A DNA stretch of 20,661 bases from CAYYWW01 sp964475515 (GCA_964475515.1 CAYYWW010000015.1:1-20661), one strand, 5' to 3'; positions 7,725 through 15,124 are shown, counted from the stretch's first letter. Made by a program: numbers and translations. The notes: generated by a model from the letters alone, not told the origin.

Positions 7725-9452
7725 TTATTCCTCGCTCATCTCTTCCAACAATTCTATCTCATCTGGCCTCAGCTTGTCTTTGACAGCCTGCAGTTTCTCT
7801 AAATCATCATCTGATATATAGTTTTCAAGGACATCTCCTTCTTCAATGTGTTTCCCAACCACCACATCTGGCATGGAAATAGCAGCTCTATCTCCTGTTT
7901 TTATTTCATTAACATTTTCCCCTCTTACTTGTATTTCTTTTATTCTACCAATAATTTCGCCGTTCTTCATTATTTTATATTCAGGTTTCACAGTTCCTTT
8001 TATTACTTCAACACCGAATATGGCTGGTTTTGATTGCCTAAATATACATCCTTTCAACACTTTCATTTTGCCGGGTCTTTGAACAGAACTCAGTAGGAAT
8101 TCTTTTTCTTTTCTCACTTTCTCTTCCTTCCACTTTTCATAATCTTCTATTAATTTGTATATTACGTTGGACGAGAATATTTTTACATTGTTATCTCTGG
8201 CCAGATTTTTTATTTCATCCTGTACCCTTATACCAAAAGCGAATATTATCGGATTTTTTGTGTTTTTAACCTCCATTATGTCAAATTTGGTTACATTGCC
8301 CACTTTTGCCTTTTTTACCGGTACTATGCCCCTGAAGCTTTTTATAAGTGCTTCGAGGGAGCCTAATGTGTCCGCTTTCATTATCACACCCTCTGCGTCT
8401 TTGTCTATTTCAACTTCTTCTATTTCGCTCTGAATTTCTTTTATGGCTCTTTCTATCTGCTTTTCATCTCTCACTGCCCTTAGAGGCATACCTGCTATTA
8501 CCTTCTCTAAGTTTGGTGCAGCTATTTTTATACCAGCTGCAGCAGACACACGATCAACCTGACGAAATTCCTTTTCTTCTTTCAAATCCCTAAGAGGATT
8601 TGGTTCAAGTAGCGCTTTAATTCTTGTTTTTATTATTTCTTCTCCTCCTATTATAAGGTGGTCGCCTTTCCTTATCTCACCATCGTAAAGAATCACATCA
8701 ATTGTGATTCCAAGTCCTTTAAATTCTTTAACTTCAAGTACTGTTCCCTTTCCTTCTCCTGGTTTTATTTCTAATCTATCCTTTAGATATTTTTGTGCCA
8801 GACCTGCAAGTATTACAAGTAAATCCGAGATTCCCTCTCCAGTTATACTAGAAACAGGTACAACAGCAACTTGTTTTGAAAAATCCTTAACTCTATCATA
8901 TCTTTCTGCTTCAAACCCTCTTATACTCAGTTCTCCTATTATTTTGTATATTTTTTCTTCTAGTTCTGCTATTGCCCTCTCACTTTGTTCCCTGTATGTA
9001 TCTAAAAAACATGCATTTTTTTGTGCATGCCATCCAAATATTTTATCTATTTTAGTCGCAGCTACAATAAAGGGTGTTTTAAATTGTTTAAGAAAATTGA
9101 GGCTTTCATCCGTTTGCGGTCTAAATCCTTCGTTAACGTCAACGACGAGAATTGCAATATCAGCTATGCTCCCTCCTCTTTTTCTTAATGTTGTAAAAGC
9201 TTCATGACCTGGAGAATCAATAAACAGGAGCCCTGGTATACTCAATTCCACGTTGAATTTTTTCAGAAGATCTCCACAAAGGTTTTTTATTACATCAGCT
9301 GGTACAAAACTTGCAGAAATGTATTGTGTAATTAACCCTGGTTCTGCTTTTGCAACAGCGGTTCCCCTAATATAATCAAGAAGTGTTGTTTTACCATGAT
9401 CTACATGTCCGAGTACGGACACTATTGGTTGCCTTGTTCTTTTTTCTTCCAT
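7725..9452 (-). CDS. infB: Translation initiation factor aIF5B (IF2 homologue)
   Basis: GTPase that joins ribosomal subunits and positions initiator tRNA. Numbered from the ATG at 9452, G1 is GHVDHGKT (15-22), the switch I region TQYISASF resembles the archaeal/eukaryotic form, G3 is DSPGH (79-83) and G4 is TKID (133-136). The domain II barrel, domain III and C-terminal domain IV follow. The 575-residue length is typical for archaeal aIF5B without the long eukaryotic N-terminus. The frame extends to a GTG at 9461, but a TATA-like ATATATAATA (9482-9473) lies at about -30 to -21 of the ATG and only about -20 of the GTG, so I prefer the ATG. No intein is present, although aIF5B is a known intein host in Thermococcales. 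Confidence 0.96.
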   Translation of the reverse strand: MEEKRTRQPIVSVLGHVDHGKTTLLDYIRGTAVAKAEPGLITQYISASFVPADVIKNLCGDLLKKFNVELSIPGLLFIDSPGHEAFTTLRKRGGSIADIAILVVDVNEGFRPQTDESLNFLKQFKTPFIVAATKIDKIFGWHAQKNACFLDTYREQSERAIAELEEKIYKIIGELSIRGFEAERYDRVKDFSKQVAVVPVSSITGEGISDLLVILAGLAQKYLKDRLEIKPGEGKGTVLEVKEFKGLGITIDVILYDGEIRKGDHLIIGGEEIIKTRIKALLEPNPLRDLKEEKEFRQVDRVSAAAGIKIAAPNLEKVIAGMPLRAVRDEKQIERAIKEIQSEIEEVEIDKDAEGVIMKADTLGSLEALIKSFRGIVPVKKAKVGNVTKFDIMEVKNTKNPIIFAFGIRVQDEIKNLARDNNVKIFSSNVIYKLIEDYEKWKEEKVRKEKEFLLSSVQRPGKMKVLKGCIFRQSKPAIFGVEVIKGTVKPEYKIMKNGEIIGRIKEIQVRGENVNEIKTGDRAAISMPDVVVGKHIEEGDVLENYISDDDLEKLQAVKDKLRPDEIELLEEMSEE

Positions 9453-9472
9453 TTCTCTCACTTTGTGGTATG

Positions 9473-9482
9473 TATTATATAT
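9473..9482 (-). promoter_or_regulatory. TATA box of infB
   Basis: Minus-strand ATATATAATA is correctly spaced for a leaderless message starting at the ATG at 9452, and decides that start over the upstream GTG at 9461. Confidence 0.55.
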
Positions 9483-9554
9483 CTTATTTTTTGATTAGTT
9501 TTATTATTATTTTTACTGAGAATGTACCACTTTTTTATAGTGAAAATAAAAAAG

Positions 9555-9562
9555 TTTAAAAA
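9555..9562 (+). promoter_or_regulatory. TATA box of the HExxH membrane protein gene
   Basis: TTTAAAAA lies at -29 to -22 of the ATG at 9584 and is preceded by a purine-rich AAAAAAG that could serve as BRE. The 131 bp between the infB and 9584 start codons hold two separate promoters; I see no other feature there. Confidence 0.55.
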
Positions 9563-9583
9563 GTTTTTTATTAATTATAACTC

Positions 9584-9886
9584 ATGCGTGGTGAAAAAAA
9601 TATAATTTGGAAAATTATGGTATACTTTCTTGTGTTTTTCTTTATTATAACTACTAGCATATGGGTGCATGAATTGATTCACGTATATCAGCTTAGTAAA
9701 AATAACCAGCATGTTGATGAAGTATGTCTCATTGGCTGGAAAACAACCAAAGAGAGCAGCGCCGTTGGTTGGGTTAAATCACTGGTCCACAAGGAACTTG
9801 AAGAAAAGAAAATGGAAGACCACGCACTGCTCGTACAGGTTTTTTATGTAACTGCTACCGCGCTTTTTTTCACTAAGTTGGCTTGA
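9584..9886 (+). CDS. Small membrane protein with HExxH zinc-peptidase-like motif
   Basis: I do not recognise a named family. The 100-residue protein starts with a basic stretch, then a hydrophobic helix (about residues 10-28) ending directly in WVHELIHVYQ, where H29-E30-x-x-H33 is a HExxH motif typical of zincins. A polar middle (35-80) is followed by a second hydrophobic segment (about 81-97). The HExxH at a membrane-helix edge recalls site-2-type (M50) and related membrane metallopeptidases, but the NPDG-type motif that supplies the third ligand in M50 is absent. Candidates for a third ligand are E78, D79 and H80. It could be a minimal peptidase, an inactive relative, or a coincidental motif. 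It has its own TATA box and precedes serS by 38 bp. Confidence 0.7.
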   Translation: MRGEKNIIWKIMVYFLVFFFIITTSIWVHELIHVYQLSKNNQHVDEVCLIGWKTTKESSAVGWVKSLVHKELEEKKMEDHALLVQVFYVTATALFFTKLA

Positions 9887-9895
9887 TTGTTGAGC

Positions 9896-9904
9896 TTTAT
9901 ATTA
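9896..9904 (+). promoter_or_regulatory. TATA box of serS
   Basis: TTTATATTA lies at -29 to -21 of the serS ATG, in the 38 bp gap after the previous gene. This suggests an independent, leaderless serS transcript. Confidence 0.6.
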
Positions 9905-9924
9905 ATTGAGCTCAATTATTAATT

Positions 9925-11205
9925 ATGCTCGACATAAAGCTTATAAGAGAGAAGCCAGATGTAGTTATAAAAAATTTAAAATATAGAGGTGATAACGAAA
10001 AAATAAAATGGGTAAAGGACCTTGTAAAAATAGACGAAGAATACAGAAAATTGCTTTTTAAAGTTCAAAAAATGCGGCACGAAAGGAACGCCATTTCTCT
10101 TGAGATAAGCAAGATGAAAAAAGAGGGTAAAGATGTTAGTTTCAACGTAAAAGAAATGAAAAAACTAGGCGAAAAAATAAAATCCGCTGAGAAAAGAATG
10201 GAAAAATTGCAAGAAAAAATCCGATTCTACTTAATGCATCTTCCTAATCTACTTCACGAATCTGTGCCAAAAGGTAAAGATGAAGATGACAATGTAGAAA
10301 TTAAAAAATGGGGTAAAATAAAGAAATTTGGTTTTGAACCGAAAAGTCATGTTGATATACTGAACGATCTTGATTTAGCGGATATAGAACGCGCTGGAAA
10401 AATATCTGGTGCAAGATTCTTCTTTTTGAAAAAAGAGCTTGTTTTAATGGAGCTCGCTCTTATACAATTTGCTATGGATATTCTGAGGAAGAGGGGATTT
10501 ACTTCAATTGAACCTCCTTTCATGATTAGGAGAAAGGCATACGAAGGTGTGGTTGATTTAAAGGATTTTGAAGATGTAATATACAAAATAGAAGGCGAAG
10601 ACCTGTATATGATAGCTACTGCTGAACATCCTATAGCATCCATGTATATGAACGAGGTTATTGATGAGAACTTACTACCCATTAAATTTGTAGGAATATC
10701 GCCGTGCTTTAGAAAGGAAGCAGGTTCGCACGGAAAGGATACCAAAGGCATTTTCAGAACCCACCAATTTAACAAGGTTGAGCAGTTTGTCTTTTCAAGA
10801 CCCGAAGAAAGTTGGAAAGAATTTGATAGAGTAGTAAAGAACGCGGAAGAAATATTCCAAAAATTAGAGCTACCATACAGACTTGTTAATGTGTGCACAG
10901 GTGATATAGGTAGTGTAGCGGCCAAAAAGATAGACCTTGAAGTCTGGATGCCAGCACAGAAGAAATATAGAGAACTTGTGAGCTGTTCTAACTGCACTGA
11001 TTATCAGGCTAGAAGATTGAATGTAAGGTATGGTATTGAAGGTGAAAAACCAAAAGGATTTGTTCACACTATTAACGGGACAGGCATTGCGACTGGCCGC
11101 GCTATTGTTGCAATTCTTGAAAATTACCAGAATGAGGACGGAAGCATAACAGTTCCCCATGCTCTTAGACAATACATGGGCGGGATAAAAAAGATAGGCA
11201 AGTAG
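9925..11205 (+). CDS. serS: Seryl-tRNA synthetase
   Basis: Class II synthetase that charges tRNA-Ser (and tRNA-Sec where present). The 426 residues begin with the typical MLDIKLIREKPDVV opening. A long charged coiled coil (about residues 30-110) forms the tRNA-binding arm. The catalytic core contains motif 2 (CFRKEAGSHGKDTKGIFRTH, with FxKVEQF after it) and motif 3 (GTGIATGRAIVAILENYQ). This is the common SerRS type shared with bacteria, not the rare methanogenic-type enzyme. The stop codon is 77 bp before the next ATG. A large open frame on the opposite strand is a shadow. Confidence 0.97.
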   Translation: MLDIKLIREKPDVVIKNLKYRGDNEKIKWVKDLVKIDEEYRKLLFKVQKMRHERNAISLEISKMKKEGKDVSFNVKEMKKLGEKIKSAEKRMEKLQEKIRFYLMHLPNLLHESVPKGKDEDDNVEIKKWGKIKKFGFEPKSHVDILNDLDLADIERAGKISGARFFFLKKELVLMELALIQFAMDILRKRGFTSIEPPFMIRRKAYEGVVDLKDFEDVIYKIEGEDLYMIATAEHPIASMYMNEVIDENLLPIKFVGISPCFRKEAGSHGKDTKGIFRTHQFNKVEQFVFSRPEESWKEFDRVVKNAEEIFQKLELPYRLVNVCTGDIGSVAAKKIDLEVWMPAQKKYRELVSCSNCTDYQARRLNVRYGIEGEKPKGFVHTINGTGIATGRAIVAILENYQNEDGSITVPHALRQYMGGIKKIGK

Positions 11206-11269
11206 AATTTTTTTCAAGAAACCAAAAAAATAAAAATTTTACTGTTAATACATACTCGTTGGGTTCAAC

Positions 11270-11277
11270 GGAGGTGA
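11270..11277 (+). promoter_or_regulatory. Full-length Shine-Dalgarno GGAGGTGA
   Basis: GGAGGTGA lies five bases before the ATG at 11283 and matches the complement of the archaeal 16S rRNA 3' end in full. It fixes this ATG as the start in preference to the in-frame TTG at 11259, and it is the only full-length Shine-Dalgarno I see in the window. Confidence 0.85.
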
Positions 11278-11282
11278 AATCC

Positions 11283-11579
11283 ATGGGTGATAGATACTAT
11301 CTCACAAGAGAATGTGTATATTGTGGTGGAATAAACGAAAGCATTTATTACGCTCCAACGTGTGGAATCTTCACATTTGATTGCGAACACTGTGGTCGCG
11401 AAAATTTTATCACCGCTGAATTTGATGTTAAGGAATTGGAAGAAGTTACACTAGAAGATGTGGAAGAAGCTTTTTCAATGGCAACAAATGTTGATTGGAG
11501 CGAAAAAGATTTTAAAGAAATGTGTAGAGAATTTTATGAAAATTTGAGAAGAAGGGTAGAAAAACAACCTCAGGAATAG
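11283..11579 (+). CDS. Small zinc-ribbon protein of unknown function
   Basis: I do not recognise a named family. The start is set by the GGAGGTGA at 11270-11277, giving 98 residues. The N-terminal half carries two Cys pairs, C11-x-x-C14 and C34-x-x-C37, each in a Cys-x-x-Cys-Gly knuckle (CVYCGG, CEHCGR), forming a probable zinc ribbon; C27 is an extra cysteine. The C-terminal half (about 45-98) is acidic then basic and should be helical (EELEEVTLEDVEEAF, then KDFKEMCREFYENLRRRV). This layout would suit a nucleic-acid or ribosome-associated adaptor, but that is inference. The unusually strong ribosome-binding site suggests efficient translation from a leadered mRNA. Confidence 0.8.
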   Translation: MGDRYYLTRECVYCGGINESIYYAPTCGIFTFDCEHCGRENFITAEFDVKELEEVTLEDVEEAFSMATNVDWSEKDFKEMCREFYENLRRRVEKQPQE

Positions 11580-11617
11580 AAGGGATTAATTACTTATCAA
11601 GTCTTATGGGTTTTTCA

Positions 11618-14323
11618 TTATTCTAATCTAAATCTCAGAATTCCTCCTATGCCTCCAAGTTCTTTTAACTGGGCACCTTTTTGTGTATCACTTGATATTA
11701 ACTCCACCTCTGTTCCAACTTGCTCAGCCATTTTCTCCACTTCTTCTAACAAGTCTTCTTCTTTTATTTCCAAATCTTTACCGCATTTTGGACATTTCAA
11801 TTTTTGCCCTTTCTTCAGAATTTTTTCCTCTTTAAAACCGCACTCGCAGGAAAGTTTTGCCTTTGTAAAATCGAATTCTTCTGAAATTAATAATACTTCG
11901 ATGGCTCCCGCCCTTAATGCATCAATAACTTCTTTTATGCCGTAAACAGCAAGTCCTGAATCTTTGGCTAACTCGTCAAAAAATCTATCCAACAGTTTCT
12001 TTTCTTTGATAATGGATGCTTCAGATATTATTTCATCTGCTCTTTGGACGGTTTCTTTTAAACCATATTCACCTGAATAGGATGTGTCAACCACTCCTAA
12101 TATTTTCTTTTTTAAGTTGGTTGGTAGAAAATCTTCATTTACCATTCTTTCTTTTATCGGGCCTGGCCCCCCGATTATTATACCTCTGAGATCCTCAATT
12201 TGATTAAACTGGTGCGATGCGACCTCACCCACCTGTTTTAGAAAATCAAAAAGAAGCCCCTCTCTTACACGAGCAAAACGTGCTGAGCTATTATGAACAA
12301 CTATTCCGTTTGCAATGAAATTTTGGTTTGACGTGGATAAATCAACAGTATCTCTTTCTTCAATGGGAATTATTTCGGATATTTCAACAGGAAGGAGATT
12401 TATATTCATAATTTTTTTCAACTCTTCGTACAATTTTTTATAATTTTTTATTTCCGCTAAGATTGATTTTTTGAAAACAATTTTGCTCATCTTTCTTTCA
12501 TCTCTGAAAAAGTTATTAACCTTTGGAAATTTTTGAAGATTAAGTCCATATTTGTATATAATTTCCCTTATTCTTGACTCCGGGATCAAAAGCTGTCTAA
12601 CGCGACTCACATCTTTTTTTTCTTTTAAAAGTTTTTTGAGCTTGCTTGTTTTCTCAAAAGAAGAAAATCCTATCTCCCTGAAAAATATTTTTAAGGATTC
12701 TCTTTCTCCAATTCGAACAGTGAATCTATGTTTTTTATTATACGGGTTTCTTTTGTTGTCATACTCCATTACGGATGATAATACACCAAAACGAAGGAGT
12801 GATAGCTGTAATTCTTTCGCAAGGTGTTTATTATTTATTCCTAGAGCAACACATCTGTCCGATACGTAACCTTCTGCGTCAAAGAACCCTCTCAAGAATG
12901 ACGCTAAAACTTTGTTTTTTGATTTTAGTATTTTCTTCGGTATAGAAGATTCGGTGGAATTTTTTATTTCAGGGAATTCATTTTTTAGAAAACTCACTAG
13001 TTCTTTCGAGTATGCCCTCAGAAGCAGATAATTCTTGTTTTTTCTTAGTTTTATTGTACATCTGACTTTAAGCAACCCTTGAATTTTTTTCTGATACTTT
13101 TTTGCTACATCTAAATCTTTTTCATGAAAACATATTTTATTTTCATCAAATGAGCCATCGCCCATGAAATATCCGATTATCTGGGCAAGGTCTTCATTTA
13201 AAATTCTTGGTAGTTTTATTTTTTTAGCAGGGGAACAATGCTTTCTCATGAAATTGTCAAAATTTATCCCCAATGCACCACATAGTTTTTTCAAGTGCCT
13301 GGTGTTTATATTTCTTTTACCAATTTCAATAGATGATATTTCTGTTTGCGTGAGACCGATTTCTTTGGCCAACTTTTTCTGATATCCAAATTTTTCTATT
13401 CGCCTACTTCTTAGAATATTTCTTCCTTCCAAATCTATTTTTACAATATTGTAGGAACTTTCAACATTCAATTCCTGTTCCCTTCCATTTACATTAATTT
13501 TTTCTGGTATTAGTAGTTTATCTCCTGCTTTCAAAAATTCTACAGGTTTCTCCTTTATCCCGTTATCTTCAACAAAGAATAGATGGTCTGATGATGCCTC
13601 TATTTCAAAGCGAGGTGCTTTTGTGATAATTTTAAACGTTTTTTTATTTGTTTCCCACTTATCTGTTATTCTGGAATTTGTAATGGAAAAGTCTGTGAAA
13701 TTAACGCTTTTTAAAGACATCGGATTGTGGCAGTACTTTATTTTTATTATCTCACCATCGTCTTTCATGACTAACGTATCCTCTGATAAACATTGCCCAC
13801 CTTTTTTTGTCTTTCCTGGTACAATGGACGTTAGATTTTTCAACACTTCGATCTTTTTTCCCTTTATTAAGCCAATGCTTGCTTCTGATTTATCTAGAAC
13901 TATAACCCCATAAATTTCTTTCTCTTTGAGTAGATCTTTCAAAGGATCTAAAACAAAGGTTTGCCCACAAAAATAAACCTTCGTTTTAATGGGTTCTGGA
14001 GGCTCTAAGGCGAAAAGTTCTATGTCACTTTGCCCTTCTTTCTCGGCCACATTGCCACAGAAAATAACAAGTCCGTTTTTTGGTGTAGTTTTATATAATT
14101 TAAGATACTGTGATATCTTCTCTAAGGCAGAAGTAACGTTTTTTCTAACAGTTTTGCTTTTTATATTCTGCGCAGTAGACTGTTCTTGTCTTATTTGATT
14201 GGCGACTTTAACAATGCTATAACCAGCAGGAATATAAACACTAACCAATTCTGTGTGCTTCCCCCTTATTTGGCCAAGCTTTTTTATGAACTCTGCCAAC
14301 TTTTTTCTTTTTATCTCGTTCAT
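11618..14323 (-). CDS. prf1: Peptide chain release factor aRF1, interrupted in frame by an intein
   Basis: Recognises all three stop codons and triggers peptide release on the archaeal ribosome. The host protein has the NIKS motif (in TAQNIKSKT) and YxCxxxF (YFCGQTF) of domain 1, the GGQ of domain 2, and a C-terminal domain 3 with a zinc-binding insert (CEC and CPKC). A 501-residue intein (12290-13792) sits exactly between GGQ and SSARFARVRE. Removing it leaves 177 + 223 = 400 residues, the normal aRF1 length, with no gap. The frame extends to a GTG at 14329, but I prefer the ATG at 14323 because a TATA-like TTTAAAT (14351-14345) lies at -28 to -22 from it. Until splicing occurs the precursor should be inactive in peptide release. 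Confidence 0.97.
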   Translation of the reverse strand: MNEIKRKKLAEFIKKLGQIRGKHTELVSVYIPAGYSIVKVANQIRQEQSTAQNIKSKTVRKNVTSALEKISQYLKLYKTTPKNGLVIFCGNVAEKEGQSDIELFALEPPEPIKTKVYFCGQTFVLDPLKDLLKEKEIYGVIVLDKSEASIGLIKGKKIEVLKNLTSIVPGKTKKGGQCLSEDTLVMKDDGEIIKIKYCHNPMSLKSVNFTDFSITNSRITDKWETNKKTFKIITKAPRFEIEASSDHLFFVEDNGIKEKPVEFLKAGDKLLIPEKINVNGREQELNVESSYNIVKIDLEGRNILRSRRIEKFGYQKKLAKEIGLTQTEISSIEIGKRNINTRHLKKLCGALGINFDNFMRKHCSPAKKIKLPRILNEDLAQIIGYFMGDGSFDENKICFHEKDLDVAKKYQKKIQGLLKVRCTIKLRKNKNYLLLRAYSKELVSFLKNEFPEIKNSTESSIPKKILKSKNKVLASFLRGFFDAEGYVSDRCVALGINNKHLAKELQLSLLRFGVLSSVMEYDNKRNPYNKKHRFTVRIGERESLKIFFREIGFSSFEKTSKLKKLLKEKKDVSRVRQLLIPESRIREIIYKYGLNLQKFPKVNNFFRDERKMSKIVFKKSILAEIKNYKKLYEELKKIMNINLLPVEISEIIPIEERDTVDLSTSNQNFIANGIVVHNSSARFARVREGLLFDFLKQVGEVASHQFNQIEDLRGIIIGGPGPIKERMVNEDFLPTNLKKKILGVVDTSYSGEYGLKETVQRADEIISEASIIKEKKLLDRFFDELAKDSGLAVYGIKEVIDALRAGAIEVLLISEEFDFTKAKLSCECGFKEEKILKKGQKLKCPKCGKDLEIKEEDLLEEVEKMAEQVGTEVELISSDTQKGAQLKELGGIGGILRFRLE
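12290..13792 (-). mobile_element. Intein with HTH domain and LAGLIDADG homing endonuclease, in aRF1
   Basis: A 501-residue class 1 intein, numbered here from Cys1. Block A is CLSEDTLVM with C1 as first nucleophile. Block B is EASSDH (His70). An Xre-like helix-turn-helix is visible at about 135-181 (LAKEIGLTQTEISSIEIGKR). Dodecapeptide LAGLIDADG motifs are IIGYFMGDG (205-213, catalytic D212) and LRGFFDAEG (300-308, catalytic E307). Block F is DLSTSNQNFIANG, where the frequently conserved His is Gln490, and block G is VVHN with H500-N501. The +1 residue is Ser. All core splicing and nuclease residues are therefore present, so both activities are plausible. Insertion directly after GGQ targets one of the most conserved DNA segments of the gene, as homing inteins usually do. 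Confidence 0.97.
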
Positions 14324-14344
14324 ATTCACTCATTATTACATATA

Positions 14345-14351
14345 ATTTAAA
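14345..14351 (-). promoter_or_regulatory. TATA box of the aRF1 gene
   Basis: Minus-strand TTTAAAT (14351-14345) lies at -28 to -22 of the ATG at 14323. It supports that start rather than the GTG two codons upstream. Confidence 0.55.
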
Positions 14352-14370
14352 GAATGTTTGCTAAATTAAA

Positions 14371-14389
14371 ATAATGCTTTATGCATTAT
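14371..14389. promoter_or_regulatory. 7-bp inverted repeat upstream of the KaiC-like gene
   Basis: ATAATGC (14371-14377) and GCATTAT (14383-14389) form a perfect inverted repeat with a 5-base spacer. It lies at -57 to -39 from the start codon, just upstream of the TATA-like TTTATAT (14401-14407). The position suits an operator or activator site. In such AT-rich DNA it may also be chance. Confidence 0.3.
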
Positions 14390-14400
14390 ATTTAAGGAAT

Positions 14401-14415
14401 TTTATATGAGAGGTG
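14401..14415 (+). promoter_or_regulatory. TATA box and GAGAGGTG upstream of the KaiC-like gene
   Basis: TTTATAT (14401-14407) lies at -27 to -21 of the ATG at 14428. It is followed by GAGAGGTG, 12 bases before the ATG, which is long spacing for a Shine-Dalgarno. An alternative TATATTTAA at 14387-14395 would give a leadered transcript that includes the GAGAGGTG. Confidence 0.45.
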
Positions 14416-14427
14416 TAATAATATATT

Positions 14428-15117
14428 ATGGAGAGGGTTAAAACAGGGGTGCCTGGATTGGACGAGATAATGATGGGTGGTGTGCCCAGAAACCAGCTTA
14501 TTCTTATAACAGGAACCTCTGGAACAGGAAAAACAATACTATCCAACCAATTCATATATAAAGGAATAACAGAATACAACGAAAACGGTGTTTATTTATC
14601 GTTCGAAGAGCCGGCAGATTATATAAGAGAAAATGTGAAAACATTCGGCTGGAACTTATCAAAATTAGAAAAGGAAGGTAAATTTTCCTTTATAAGATAT
14701 GATCCATATAATATAGACGATGTTATAAGTGTTTTGGAATCGAGCATAAATGAAATAAATGCCAAGCGCGTTGTGATTGATTCTATATCTGCATTGGCTC
14801 TTTATGTAAGAGACCGTGCGGAATTGAGAAGAATGATATTTAACCTCTCACTAACCCTTAGAAAGCTTAACTGTACATCTTTCATAGTTTCTGAAATAGT
14901 TTACGGAAAACCTGGTTTATCTAGATATGGGGTTGAAGAGTTCGTTGCAGACGGTGTTGTGGTCATGTATTATGAAAGGTTGCAATCAAGTTTCATACGA
15001 GCTATACAGATTTGGAAATTAAGAGGTAGTAAACATTCAGAAAAACTCCACCCATACATAATAAATGACAATGGTATAACAATATATCCTGATCAGGAAG
15101 CATTTTTGAAAAGATAG
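14428..15117 (+). CDS. KaiC/RadA-family ATPase, single domain
   Basis: A 229-residue RecA-like ATPase of the archaeal single-domain KaiC group. Walker A is GTSGTGKT (29-36), the catalytic glutamate pair is E60-E61 in YLSFEEPADYI, and Walker B is VVIDS (115-119). The C-terminal signature ADGVVVMYYE, RAIQIWKLRGSKHS and NGITIYP is that of true KaiC domains. It is not the degenerate ArlH/FlaH paralogue, despite lying seven bases upstream of a secretion/archaellum-type ATPase, as arlH does before arlI. It probably forms a regulatory hexamer for that motor, but this is inferred from position. Its start codon is 105 bp from the divergent aRF1 start. Confidence 0.88.
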   Translation: MERVKTGVPGLDEIMMGGVPRNQLILITGTSGTGKTILSNQFIYKGITEYNENGVYLSFEEPADYIRENVKTFGWNLSKLEKEGKFSFIRYDPYNIDDVISVLESSINEINAKRVVIDSISALALYVRDRAELRRMIFNLSLTLRKLNCTSFIVSEIVYGKPGLSRYGVEEFVADGVVVMYYERLQSSFIRAIQIWKLRGSKHSEKLHPYIINDNGITIYPDQEAFLKR

Positions 15118-15124
15118 TTGAATT

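Noticed and set aside
8704..9207. 167-residue open frame on the plus strand
   Set aside because: It is antisense to the GTPase region of aIF5B and has no recognisable motifs or promoter.
9465..9530. Inverted repeat GTGGTA/TACCAC (9465-9470 and 9525-9530) in the infB/HExxH intergenic region
   Set aside because: Only six bases match, with a 54-base separation; too weak to call a regulatory site or hairpin.
10347..10997. 216-residue open frame on the minus strand
   Set aside because: It is antisense to the catalytic core of serS, with low-complexity Ser-rich translation.
12290..13792. Stand-alone homing endonuclease gene or intron-encoded nuclease inside prf1
   Set aside because: The insert is in frame on both sides, has intein blocks A, B, F and G with Cys1, His-Asn and +1 Ser, and lacks its own start or stop; an intron would not need these.
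14428..15117. Annotation as ArlH/FlaH
   Set aside because: The C-terminal RG-x-x-HS and NGI-x-x-YP signatures and the intact catalytic Glu pair are those of true KaiC domains.
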